Below are positions 25,217 to 33,656 of a DNA stretch of 64,000 nt, one piece after another (the stretch's first letter is position 1; each line of letters begins with the position of its first letter). The notes under the pieces are model-generated. The model was not told where the DNA came from. It saw only the letters and a program-made list of their open reading frames with translations, and did no database searches. The position numbers were made by a program, and so were the translations under genes. Source of the stretch: JACKBC01 sp041391125 (GTDB lineage Bacteria; Chloroflexota; Anaerolineae; Caldilineales; Caldilineaceae). The stretch is taken from NCBI GenBank assembly GCA_041391125.1, contig JAWKON010000003.1, positions 1 through 64,000 of the forward strand. Direction: 5' to 3'.

Positions 25217-25759
25217 CTATTGACCTTCCAAATTATAGGTCAGGCTTGAAATCAACCAGCAGCCATCTTGGTCCACCAACTGCCAACGATCACCGCCGGG
25301 TGAAATCTCGCTGCCGATTTGCGTCGTGGCCGTAACCACTGCCGTGCTGCCATCCATCACAATATCCAGATCGGCGGGCTGCACGGCTGCCGGCGCACCT
25401 GGAAATACGACGCGCACATAGCGGTTGCGAATGGCATCGCGTCCATTCCATGTCTGATCGTCGTTGGCGTCATCAGGCGTATTCTTCGCATCAATAATTT
25501 GGCCATCCGCATCCCAAAGGGCCATCAGCGCGTCAATATTCTGTTGCACTACAAATTCACCTTCAGCCGCCAGCGTGGCGCCAATGGCTTCGGCAGGTGC
25601 GGCGTTGGCGGCTAGCGCCAGCCCACACGAGCCGGGGTCTATGGATGCCGCCGCAGTTGGGACGGGGACCGCTGCTTGTTCGGCAGCAGGAGTGGGCGCA
25701 GAGCCACAGCCGCCTAGGAGCGCAATGCAGAGCAATGAGTAGAGTATTCTGGTAAGCAT
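25217..25759 (-). CDS. NTF2/SnoaL-like lipoprotein
   Basis: 180 residues. Signal peptide with lipobox LLGGC (Cys18), then a Pro/Ala-rich linker. The rest (from about residue 60) resembles the cone-shaped NTF2-like fold: NIDALMALWDADGQII, GRDAIRNRYVRV, and a terminal WQLVDQDGCWLISSL. Such proteins bind small ligands or act as extracellular accessory proteins. It sits between the EpsI-like gene and the M50-like gene. Confidence 0.7.
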   Translation of the reverse strand: MLTRILYSLLCIALLGGCGSAPTPAAEQAAVPVPTAAASIDPGSCGLALAANAAPAEAIGATLAAEGEFVVQQNIDALMALWDADGQIIDAKNTPDDANDDQTWNGRDAIRNRYVRVVFPGAPAAVQPADLDIVMDGSTAVVTATTQIGSEISPGGDRWQLVDQDGCWLISSLTYNLEGQ

Positions 25760-25831
25760 GGCAGAAATTTAGCAGACTATTTGAACTTATGCAAACCGGA
25801 ATAGCCTCTATGCCGTGAGGGGATGCCAATC

Positions 25832-26548
25832 TTATGTGCCGGCGAAAAAGTAGGTGATAAAATCTTGATGGACTTGCAAGCTCTCTTCGGGCGTGCCAAA
25901 GCGCCCCGAAGTTAATTTGAACAGTACAATGCCGTCGGATAATACGCGCTCACGATTGGGGAAAATATAAAAATAGGAGACCACATGCTCATCGAATCCG
26001 CTTTGGTTAAGCGAGGGTTTGCGCGCATCCAGCCACAGCGCATAGAGTTCGCCCTGGTTGGGCAGGTGAAAGACGGTGGAGCCAAAATTGGACTGCCAAC
26101 CGTCAGCATCGTAACAAATATCGGGTGGATGGAAAGGCTGCGAACTGCGCCCACCAATGAGGGTGAGCCAAATATATTGGCCGGCTTGGTTGTGATACAG
26201 GCGGCGCACGTACTGCTCCGGTTCCAGCAAAATCTGCACTTCCTGATTGGTCTCGGGCACCTCTTCACCAATCCAGGGGCCAACCGCCAATGGGATCTGG
26301 TTCAAGTCGTCATCTAACGCAAAATTGGCCGTGGCGGCCACGGTGCGCTCGCGGTCCGTGCGCCGCCAAAAATCGAGATCGGCCACATAGGTGTTATGAG
26401 CCTCGTTTATGGTTCTGCCCTGGGCATTGGCCAGCATAGGCAAGCGCGGCATATAAACTCCCGCCACGCCTAGCAACAGCACCACAATCGCCGCTAGATT
26501 ATACAATTGACTTTGTCGGGGCAAATGTAAACTTGATTTCGCTTCCAT
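25832..26548 (-). CDS. Exosortase-associated EpsI-like protein
   Basis: 238 residues, one N-terminal membrane helix (about 17-33), then an extracytoplasmic domain. Features of the EpsI/DUF3485 family: IPLAVGPWIGEEVPETNQEV, an RRLY segment, and FHPPDICYDADGW, the diagnostic cluster. Family members are encoded beside, or fused to, exosortases and are thought to assist polysaccharide or protein export. It starts 16 bases after the exosortase gene. Confidence 0.85.
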   Translation of the reverse strand: MEAKSSLHLPRQSQLYNLAAIVVLLLGVAGVYMPRLPMLANAQGRTINEAHNTYVADLDFWRRTDRERTVAATANFALDDDLNQIPLAVGPWIGEEVPETNQEVQILLEPEQYVRRLYHNQAGQYIWLTLIGGRSSQPFHPPDICYDADGWQSNFGSTVFHLPNQGELYALWLDARKPSLNQSGFDEHVVSYFYIFPNRERVLSDGIVLFKLTSGRFGTPEESLQVHQDFITYFFAGT

Positions 26549-26564
26549 TACGGCATACTTTATC

Positions 26565-27425
26565 TCAAATCACGTCAACACGCAACGTCGTGCAGCGCAA
26601 AAGTAGCGCAAGCAGATACAGCAGCAGGAGCGCGGCCGCAAAAAAGAGGGGCCCTGAATAGTCATGGTAAAAGATAAACGCACTTTCCGCGCCAAACGAA
26701 CGCGCCACAAAAAGCAGCGACGAGACGCGCAAAATATTGCTCAACAACGCCAGCGGCACGGCGGAAAGGATGAGCAGCGCTCTACGCCAAAAAGGGCCTT
26801 TCACCAAATAGGCGGCCAATGTTGTCAGCGCCGTCAATGCAATCAGCGAGTTGATGCCGCTGCACTGGGCGCCGATCACCAGATCGGCGTTGGGCAGCGT
26901 GACCGCATTCCCCACAATCTGCACCTGCAAGCCCAGCAGTTGCACCAGTCCGGTCGAGCAGACGCCGGTAAACATGGCCAGGGGCAGCGTACTTTTTTCA
27001 ACAAAAGGCAATGGCGCCATAAATCCAAGATATAAAACGGGAAATGCCAGTTTGCGCAGCGCCACCCGTCCGCCCAAAATCCAAATGAGACTGGCCAATA
27101 TAGCCAACATGGCAAAAGCCGATAAATAGTAGGCTTTGGTGCTGAGCGTGTATACAAAAGCCAACATGCTGATCACCAAAAGCGCCAGGCTCAGCGGCTC
27201 ATTCTGGCCATTTTGCCAAACAAAAGTCGAATCGTTGCGCACGCGCTGGATAATCAAAAACAGGCTGACCACTGGAATTAGCAGGCCGTGGCTGTAATAT
27301 TGATTGCCCAGCCACTCCTGCCAAAGCCAGCGCCACACCGGCCATGTCAGCACTATAAACAGCAGGCCGATAAGCGCAATCAGCGAAGATGAATTTGTCT
27401 TCAAGCGCGCGGTCGAATATCGCAT
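26565..27425 (-). CDS. Exosortase
   Basis: 286 residues, about eight membrane helices. The catalytic triad of exosortases/archaeosortases is visible: Cys188 in GAQCSGINSL, Arg233 in NILRV and His254 in FYHDYSG. Known relatives cut and transfer proteins bearing a PEP-CTERM-type tail. It heads the set exosortase, EpsI-like, lipoprotein, M50-like. No protein in this window ends with a classical PEP-CTERM helix plus basic tail, so its substrates must lie elsewhere or use another signal. No clear Shine-Dalgarno at the start. Confidence 0.9.
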   Translation of the reverse strand: MRYSTARLKTNSSSLIALIGLLFIVLTWPVWRWLWQEWLGNQYYSHGLLIPVVSLFLIIQRVRNDSTFVWQNGQNEPLSLALLVISMLAFVYTLSTKAYYLSAFAMLAILASLIWILGGRVALRKLAFPVLYLGFMAPLPFVEKSTLPLAMFTGVCSTGLVQLLGLQVQIVGNAVTLPNADLVIGAQCSGINSLIALTALTTLAAYLVKGPFWRRALLILSAVPLALLSNILRVSSLLFVARSFGAESAFIFYHDYSGPLFFAAALLLLYLLALLLRCTTLRVDVI

Positions 27426-27451
27426 TGCATACTTTGCATGAACGTAACTAC

Positions 27452-27521
27452 TAATCCCTCCCTAGCCCTCCCCTTGAGGGGACTGTAGCTCCTCCCCCTC
27501 AAGGGGGAGGCTGGGAGGGGG
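27452..27521. repeat. GC-rich intergenic hairpin (CCCTCCC...CTTGAGGGG)
   Basis: Two nested inverted repeats: CTAGCCCTCCCCTTGAGGGG on the left and CCCCCTCAAGGGGGAGGCTG on the right, ending GGGAGGGGG. Lies between the MEMO1-like and exosortase genes. Similar sequences occur widely between genes in many bacteria, to my recollection. Confidence 0.75.
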
Positions 27522-27558
27522 TCTCATGCCTTTCGTTACGTATAAACTACCAATCTCA

Positions 27559-28812
27559 TCAATGAAAGAGCACGCCGCCCACCGTCACCACCGATGTGTT
27601 CTGCGCATCGGCAGGGCAAGTGGCGTAGGCGACTTGGGCGCCGCGCACAGAACCGTTGAGCGCCTCCAAAAGTCGCATGGTCAAATAAATGGGGGAGACG
27701 CCGCACACATTGTTGCCATCCTTGACGCGCCGGATTTCCTCGAAGAAGCCATTGGCGTCGCCTTGTTGCATCTGTGCCAGCAATTTTTCATCATCATGTT
27801 GCAGGCGTTCGCGCGACACCGCATTGAGCGCCCGCCCGCCAAACGCCGGCCCCACGTGCGCCAGATCGCCCGACGCCACAATCAACACGTTGCGCTGTTG
27901 GCAATGCGCGGCGAGCGTTTTGAGTACATCTTGAATCAGCGTGTCGTGAATGGGCTGCGCACCATTGTAAATAAAATGATGGAAACCGCCCGTCAAGATG
28001 GGGACAACCGCACAAGGCTGGCCGTTGCGCATGTGGTGCAGCCATATCGCCACCAATTCCAGCGAATGCTCATTGCGGTGGCGCAATTCGCCGGCGTAAG
28101 CCGCTTCGGCGCCGATGGTTTCGGCCAGCGCATCCACCACGGGCAGCGCCGTGGGCAACACGCCATAGGGCGTGGCGTAGTGTTGGCGCGTCAGCGTAAA
28201 CGGGTCGTTGCCATAGTGATCCGTGCCAAAGATGATCACGAGATCGGCTGCTTGGGCGGCCAGTGCGGCCTCTTGCCACACATCAGCATAGACCGCGCCG
28301 CCACGCGCATAATCGATATGCGGGCTGAGCAGACCGCGATAGGTTGTCGGCGTTCCATCCGATGCGGCGGCGGGCAGTTCCTTGGCCGCGGCTAAATAAT
28401 TGTCCAGCATCCGGCGCAACGATTCAGGCTCGGCCGGGTAGGCGCCGCCGGCCAGCGCCGGTGGCCGAAAAGGCAGGTTGCGAAACGCGGCGGCCGCCTG
28501 TCGCCGCGCCGCCAACGAACGATCATTTTCGAGCATACACGCCTGGTCCAGGGCATTGATCACTTCCTGCGTTTGCGCCACGCTCATCGTGACGCCATAT
28601 TGTGCGCGCAGCAGGCGGTTGATAGTTTGTACATCGTGTTTGCCATTGCAAAAAGAGAGCAGCGCGCCCCAATGTTCCGGCAGGAGCAGCGCATGTTCGC
28701 TCAACCGCAGCGGGTCGCTGAGATGCCAATAGGCGCGCCCCTGCTCGTGAAAGGGTTTAATATCCAACGTGCGTAAGAGGGGTTTGTACGCAGGAAGTAG
28801 GCTGGTGAACAT
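27559..28812 (-). CDS. MEMO1-family protein with N-terminal extension
   Basis: 417 residues. From about residue 120 it matches the MEMO1 (AmmeMemoRadiSam protein B) family, related to class III extradiol dioxygenases: LAGGAYPAEPESLRRML, LLSPHIDYARGG, IIFGTDHYG, NEHSLELVAIWLHH, SGDLAHVGPAFGG and CGVSPIYLTMRLLEAL. Putative metal-site histidines are kept. The first 110 residues are an extra domain (LSEHALLLPEHWGALLSFCN...) that I would compare with PqqD-like or winged-helix domains but cannot assign. The AMMECR1 and radical-SAM partners are not in the window. Confidence 0.85.
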   Translation of the reverse strand: MFTSLLPAYKPLLRTLDIKPFHEQGRAYWHLSDPLRLSEHALLLPEHWGALLSFCNGKHDVQTINRLLRAQYGVTMSVAQTQEVINALDQACMLENDRSLAARRQAAAAFRNLPFRPPALAGGAYPAEPESLRRMLDNYLAAAKELPAAASDGTPTTYRGLLSPHIDYARGGAVYADVWQEAALAAQAADLVIIFGTDHYGNDPFTLTRQHYATPYGVLPTALPVVDALAETIGAEAAYAGELRHRNEHSLELVAIWLHHMRNGQPCAVVPILTGGFHHFIYNGAQPIHDTLIQDVLKTLAAHCQQRNVLIVASGDLAHVGPAFGGRALNAVSRERLQHDDEKLLAQMQQGDANGFFEEIRRVKDGNNVCGVSPIYLTMRLLEALNGSVRGAQVAYATCPADAQNTSVVTVGGVLFH

Positions 28813-28895
28813 AATCTTAGTTTACAATACGCTTGCCCGAAACCACAAGGCAACTTTGCCATAAATGTAGATATACAATTGGGGGTTGGCTCTAT

Positions 28896-28924
28896 TTGAC
28901 AGGGTCTTTTTTCGATGCTACACT
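28896..28924 (+). promoter_or_regulatory. Sigma-70 promoter of the lacI-family gene
   Basis: TTGACA (28896-28901), a 17-base spacer, then TACACT (28919-28924). The -35 is perfect and the spacing ideal. A LacI-type operator begins at the last base of the -10. Confidence 0.7.
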
Positions 28925-28937
28925 GAAAGTGCTTTCA
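28924..28937. promoter_or_regulatory. LacI-family operator
   Basis: TGAAAGTGCTTTCA, a palindrome with one central base off, close to the cre/LacI-family pattern TGAAAGCGCTTTCA. It covers the expected transcription start, so the regulator is probably autorepressed. Confidence 0.7.
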
Positions 28938-29037
28938 TGTAAGAAGAGCTCCTGACTATATCGAAAGCAACTCCAACCCCTGAATTTCAAATGTATACGC
29001 TTTTCATCAAACATGCCGTAGAAAATATTCCAGTGAC

Positions 29038-30036
29038 ATGTCGAATGCCACGATTTATGATGTTGCAACCCAGGCTGGTGTGAGCATTGCCACAGTATCG
29101 CGCGTGCTCAACACGCCGCATCGGGTCAACAAAAATACGCGGCGCCGCGTGATGGAAGCAATTGATGAACTTCAATTTGTACCCAGAGCCGACGCAACCG
29201 CACGCGCGCGCCAGGGCAACCGCCGCATCGGCGTGCTGGCGCCATTTTTCACCTATCCATCTTTCATGCAACGTCTGCGCGGCGTTTCCGGCGCTTTAAA
29301 TGGCTCGGAGTATGAACTGGTGGTTTACAGCATTGACTCAGCCGAGCATTATTATCATCAATTAGAGACATTGCCCATTACCCGGCGCATTGATGGGTTG
29401 ATCATCATGTCGCTTCATCTGAATGATGCGGAAGCCGAGCGGATTTTGCGCCACGATCTGCACACAGTGCTCATCGAGTCGAGCCATGCTGCATTTAGCG
29501 GCATCGAAATCGACAACATTGGCGGCGGTCGCATGGCGGCCGAGTATTTGATTGAGCAAGGACACAAGCAAATTGGGTTTATTGGGATTGATAGCGAGAT
29601 CCCCGGCTGCACATTGCCCACCAGCGCCTTGCGCTTGCAGGGCTTTCGAGCCACCCTTTTAGAGGCTGGTCTGCCGCTGCACGATATTTACATTTGCAAC
29701 GTACCTAATGATGCAAACGCAGCCTGTGAGCAGGCCATGAAGCTTTTGGCGCTGCCCGACCGTCCCACAGCCATTTTTGCCACGAGCGATCTGTTGGCTG
29801 TCGGCGTTTTGCGAGCGGTGCGCGAAGCGGGCTTGATCAATCCGCATGATGTGGCGGTTCTTGGTTTCGACGATCTGGATATGGCTGAGTATTTGGGGCT
29901 GACCACGATTCGCCAATCGCTGGACGAATCGGGACGAGTGGCGGTGGAGCTGCTGCTCAACCGGTTGGCTGAACCGACGCGCCCCATCCAGCACGTGCGG
30001 TTTCCGCTTACGGTTTTAAAGCGGCAGACGGCATGA
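29038..30036 (+). CDS. LacI-family transcriptional regulator
   Basis: 332 residues. Helix-turn-helix at 4-25 (TIYDVATQAGVSIATVSRVL) with the hinge helix following, then a periplasmic-binding-protein-like effector domain with RRIGVLAPFF, IDNIGGGRMAAEYLIEQGHK, FATSDLLAVGVLRA and VLGFDDLDMAEYLGLTTIRQ. It lies just upstream of a sugar ABC importer that it probably controls. Effector unknown; families in this position answer to oligosaccharides. No Shine-Dalgarno at the ATG. Confidence 0.93.
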   Translation: MSNATIYDVATQAGVSIATVSRVLNTPHRVNKNTRRRVMEAIDELQFVPRADATARARQGNRRIGVLAPFFTYPSFMQRLRGVSGALNGSEYELVVYSIDSAEHYYHQLETLPITRRIDGLIIMSLHLNDAEAERILRHDLHTVLIESSHAAFSGIEIDNIGGGRMAAEYLIEQGHKQIGFIGIDSEIPGCTLPTSALRLQGFRATLLEAGLPLHDIYICNVPNDANAACEQAMKLLALPDRPTAIFATSDLLAVGVLRAVREAGLINPHDVAVLGFDDLDMAEYLGLTTIRQSLDESGRVAVELLLNRLAEPTRPIQHVRFPLTVLKRQTA

Positions 30037-30143
30037 TGGGGTCATGGTTGGATCTTGTTTTTTGGGTTAAATTCTATCGATTTTGGGATGCCGCAAAGTC
30101 GTTGTGCCATCGCCGTGATGACAGAATATGTGGCAAAACAAGA

Positions 30144-30172
30144 TTGTTATAGAATTAACATAAAGTTATCTA
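30144..30172 (+). promoter_or_regulatory. Possible promoter of the ABC importer
   Basis: TTGTTA (30144-30149), 17 bases, TATCTA (30167-30172), about 37 bases before the solute-binding protein start. Each hexamer departs from consensus, and no LacI-type palindrome is evident here. Confidence 0.3.
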
Positions 30173-30208
30173 ACTGTTTTCCATAGTTAACATTACAGGA
30201 GAAACTCT

Positions 30209-31537
30209 ATGAATCGAAGAATTCTCGTATTGCTTAGCGCGCTCATGGTGGCTATGCTGGCGTTGACCGCCTGCCCTGGCCCCAGCGGTGCGCCGGCGGA
30301 TTCTGGTGGTGGGGAAGCCGCGAGTGGTGGTGAGGCGGCCAGCACGGAAGGTGTGAAGATCACAGCCGTCATGGGTGGTATTATCCGTGAAGGCGAGCAG
30401 GCTGCCATTGATTATTGCGTTGAGCAGACTGGTTTGGAAGTGGAAGTGGTGAACGGTCCAGATAGCGCCACCGATCGCATTGCTCAATATCTGCAATTCT
30501 TTGGCGCCCAATCCAGCGATGTGGATGTGCTGATGATCGATGTGATTTGGCCTGGCATCCTGGCTGAGCACCTGATCGATCTCTCGCCGTATGTAGAAAA
30601 CCCGGATGATTACTTCCAGCGCATTATCCAAAATAATACGGTTGATGGCGCGCTGGTGGGCATTCCCTGGTTTACCGATGCTGGCCTGCTCTACTATCGC
30701 ACGGACCTGCTGGAGAAGTACGGCTATGATGCTCCGCCCGCAACGTGGGCTGAATTAGAAGAAATGGCCACAACCATTCAAGAAGGCGAGCGCGCCGACA
30801 ATCCCGATTTCTGGGGCTTTGTGTGGCAAGGCAATGCCTACGAAGGCTTGACCTGTGACGCGCTGGAGTGGCAGGTGAGCAACGGTGGCGGTGAAATCGT
30901 TGAGGCCGACGGCACCATTAGCATCAACAATGAGTTTGCCGCCGCCGCTTTTGATCGAGCTGCTGGCTGGGTGGATACCATTAGCCCTCCCGGCGTAGTG
31001 AGCTATCAGGAAGAGGACGCACGTGGTGTGTGGCAGGCCGGCAATGCGGCCTTCATGCGCAACTGGCCCTATGCCTACAGCCTTGGCAACGCCGATGATA
31101 GCGCTATCAAAGGCAACTTGGCGGTTGTGCCGCTGCCCAAGGGTGATGGTCCCGATGCCCGTAATGCCGATACGCTGGGTGGTTGGCAAATGGCCGTGAG
31201 CAAATATAGCGAAAACCCCGAAGCGGCGGCGCAGTTCGCCGCCTGTATTGCCGGCAAGGATGCCCAGAAATTGTTGGCGATTGGGGATAGCAAGCTGCCA
31301 ACCATTTCCTCACTGTATGAAGATGAAGAAGTTCTCGCCAAGAATCCATTCTTTGCACAACTCTTCGACGTCTTCGCCGGTGGCGCCGTGGCCCGCCCCA
31401 GCACCGTCACCAGCGATAAGTATAATGAAGTTTCCACCATTTACTTCACAGAGGTAAACAAGGTGCTGACCGGCGCCCAGACCGGCCAGGAAGCGGTGGA
31501 AGCAATTGAATCTCAGTTAAGCGACCTTTTGCAGTAA
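30209..31537 (+). CDS. Sugar ABC transporter solute-binding lipoprotein
   Basis: 442 residues. Lipoprotein signal with lipobox LTAC (Cys22) and a Gly/Ser-rich linker. Resembles trehalose/maltose-type binding proteins (family 1): VDVLMIDVIWPGILAEHLIDL, VGIPWFTDAGLLYYRTDLLE, FWGFVWQGNAYEGLTCDALE, and GGWQMAVSKYSENPEAA. It binds sugar outside the membrane and hands it to the two permeases downstream. AGGAG precedes the ATG. A stem-loop separates it from the permeases and probably raises its mRNA level over theirs. Confidence 0.92.
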   Translation: MNRRILVLLSALMVAMLALTACPGPSGAPADSGGGEAASGGEAASTEGVKITAVMGGIIREGEQAAIDYCVEQTGLEVEVVNGPDSATDRIAQYLQFFGAQSSDVDVLMIDVIWPGILAEHLIDLSPYVENPDDYFQRIIQNNTVDGALVGIPWFTDAGLLYYRTDLLEKYGYDAPPATWAELEEMATTIQEGERADNPDFWGFVWQGNAYEGLTCDALEWQVSNGGGEIVEADGTISINNEFAAAAFDRAAGWVDTISPPGVVSYQEEDARGVWQAGNAAFMRNWPYAYSLGNADDSAIKGNLAVVPLPKGDGPDARNADTLGGWQMAVSKYSENPEAAAQFAACIAGKDAQKLLAIGDSKLPTISSLYEDEEVLAKNPFFAQLFDVFAGGAVARPSTVTSDKYNEVSTIYFTEVNKVLTGAQTGQEAVEAIESQLSDLLQ

Positions 31538-31575
31538 GCTGGCATGTAGAGTGAGCATGTCAGAGTAGTTCTATT

Positions 31576-31609
31576 CAGGCTCGTCAGGGCTTACTCCCTG
31601 GCGAGCCTG
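31576..31609 (+). promoter_or_regulatory. Stem-loop between binding protein and permease genes
   Basis: CAGGCTCGTCAGGG (31576-31589) and CCCTGGCGAGCCTG (31596-31609), one G-U pair, six-base loop, no T run. Such loops in ABC operons protect the upstream mRNA and lower permease expression. Confidence 0.65.
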
Positions 31610-31709
31610 GGCCGTATTCCCCCTCTTGTTCGCATCGGAAAATAATGAGGGTACTGCTTCAGACGAGTATCCTTTGGCAATTGCCGCGGAGTACAAAAGG
31701 AGAACAACT

Positions 31710-32642
31710 TTGGCTACCCAGTCAATTCAAGCGAGCCAAGCTATAGTGAAAAAAGGCGGGCTTAGCGAAGCGGCCAGACGCACTGAACGTCTAGCCTGGC
31801 TTTTCCTGGCCCCCACCCTTTTGGTGGTGCTACTTGTCGCAGCTTATCCCCTGATTAGCACAATTTATGTTACATTTTTTGAAGCCAAACTCGGCAGCTC
31901 AAAAGAATGGGAATATGTGGGCATTACCAATTACACGCGGCTGTTGAGCAATTCTGGTTGGTGGGAGGCCGTCTGGAATACCATCCGCTTTACGGTTGGT
32001 TCCGTCTTCTTTGAGCTTGTGTTGGGGCTGGGCATTGCCGTGGTTGTGAATAGCAAATTTCCCGGACGCGGCCTCATGCGCACCTCCATGCTGGTGCCCT
32101 GGGCTATTCCCACCGCCGTCTCATCTCAAATGTGGAAGTGGATGTATCACGATGTCTTTGGTGTGGTGAATGACTTTTTTACGCGTATTGTGCCGATTCT
32201 GCCGTCGAAAATTGCTTGGGTAGCGAGCGATGCAACCGCTTTGCCGGCGCTTATTGCCGTAGATGTATGGAAGACCACACCCTTTATGGCGCTGCTGCTG
32301 CTGGCCGGACTTCAGCTAATTCCAGCCGACGTATATGAAGCAGCATCAGTTGATGGCGCCACCGGTTGGCGCCAATTTGTGACGATTACACTGCCATTGT
32401 TGCGCCCCGCCGTTGTGGTGGCGCTCATTTTCCGCACGCTCGATTCGCTGCGCGTCTTCGACGTGATCTGGATCATGACCAGCGGCGCCTTCCGCACCGA
32501 ATCGATGGCCACCTTTAATCAGCGGCAGCTAATTCAATTTCAAAAGCTGGGCTATGGCTCCACAGTCAGTGTGGCAATTTTTGTGGTCATTGGCATCTTT
32601 GTCGTTATCTATATGACGACCATTTTTAAGGAAGAGGTGTAG
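31710..32642 (+). CDS. Sugar ABC transporter permease, MalF type
   Basis: 310 residues with six membrane helices and the EAA loop (YEAASVDGATGWRQFVTITL followed by PLLRP) that contacts the ATPase. Start is a TTG at 31710, seven bases after AAGGAG; the longer open frame from 31626 has no ribosome binding site and would give a non-typical 28-residue extension. Partner of the downstream MalG-type permease, four bases away. Confidence 0.92.
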   Translation: MATQSIQASQAIVKKGGLSEAARRTERLAWLFLAPTLLVVLLVAAYPLISTIYVTFFEAKLGSSKEWEYVGITNYTRLLSNSGWWEAVWNTIRFTVGSVFFELVLGLGIAVVVNSKFPGRGLMRTSMLVPWAIPTAVSSQMWKWMYHDVFGVVNDFFTRIVPILPSKIAWVASDATALPALIAVDVWKTTPFMALLLLAGLQLIPADVYEAASVDGATGWRQFVTITLPLLRPAVVVALIFRTLDSLRVFDVIWIMTSGAFRTESMATFNQRQLIQFQKLGYGSTVSVAIFVVIGIFVVIYMTTIFKEEV

Positions 32643-32645
32643 ACC

Positions 32646-33491
32646 ATGGTTGGCGGCAGACGCAGTACGCTGATGAATGTGCTATTTTGGGCAGTCATAT
32701 TGTTTATTATTTTATATACAATCTTCCCCTTTTACTGGGCTATTGTCTCATCATTGACGCCGCCCAGCGATCTCTTTAATACGCCGGTGCGCTATTTTCC
32801 CGATAGCCCCACATTAAATGCCTATGGGACCGTTTTTCGCAATGAAACGTTTCGCCGGGCGCTGATTAATTCGGCATTCGTTTCGATAACGACGGTGGTC
32901 ATCTCGCTGTTGATCGGCTCGTTTGGCGCCTACGCATTGGGACGTTTGAAGTTCCGCGGGCGCACGCTGGTGCTCTATACCGTGCTGGCCATGACTATGT
33001 TTCCCGCCATCGCCATTTTGGGGTCGCTGTTTACAATGGTGCGCACGCTGGGCATCTACAATACGCCCTGGGCGCTGATTTTGACCTATCTGACCTTTAC
33101 TTTGCCCTTTACAGTGTGGGTGCTCACCAACTTTTTCCAAAGTTTGCCGCTGGAACTGGAACAGGCCGCCTATGTCGATGGCGCCACCACGTTCCAAACG
33201 TTTTACCTGATCCTGCTGCCGCTGACTGCTCCCGGTCTGGTCACGACGGGCTTGCTGGCTTTTATCAACGCCTGGAATGAATTTCTGTACGCACTGACTT
33301 TTACCATCAATGACAGCGCCCGTACTGCGCCCGTGGCGCTGGCGCTCTTCTCTGGCGAACAGCAATTTGAAATTCCGTGGGCAGACATTATGGCCGCCGC
33401 CGTCGTGGTGACGGTGCCGCTGGTGATTTTGGTGCTTTTCTTCCAGCGCCGTTTGGTGGAAGGGTTGACGGCCGGCGCGGTGAAGGGGTGA
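32646..33491 (+). CDS. Sugar ABC transporter permease, MalG type
   Basis: 281 residues, six membrane helices, EAA loop EQAAYVDGATTFQTFYLILL followed by PLTAP. Usual length and order after the MalF-type gene. No ATP-binding subunit follows; in many bacteria one shared MsmK/UgpC-type ATPase elsewhere serves several importers. Confidence 0.92.
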   Translation: MVGGRRSTLMNVLFWAVILFIILYTIFPFYWAIVSSLTPPSDLFNTPVRYFPDSPTLNAYGTVFRNETFRRALINSAFVSITTVVISLLIGSFGAYALGRLKFRGRTLVLYTVLAMTMFPAIAILGSLFTMVRTLGIYNTPWALILTYLTFTLPFTVWVLTNFFQSLPLELEQAAYVDGATTFQTFYLILLPLTAPGLVTTGLLAFINAWNEFLYALTFTINDSARTAPVALALFSGEQQFEIPWADIMAAAVVVTVPLVILVLFFQRRLVEGLTAGAVKG

Positions 33492-33656
33492 GTCTAAACT
33501 ATGATTTGGGTGATTCAATGATGGGCTATGATTGGATGCACTGAAAATATTAAGCGTCCCTTTCCTTGCGGCAGAGCATAGCATAGCGAGAAATCATAGG
33601 GCATCAAACAATCACAAAAATCAGAGTACAGACAAAGACACAGCGCAGAGAAGAGT

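Noticed and set aside
27526..28395. + strand frame opposite the MEMO1-family gene
   Set aside because: Complement of a recognised family; Arg/His-rich with no domain.
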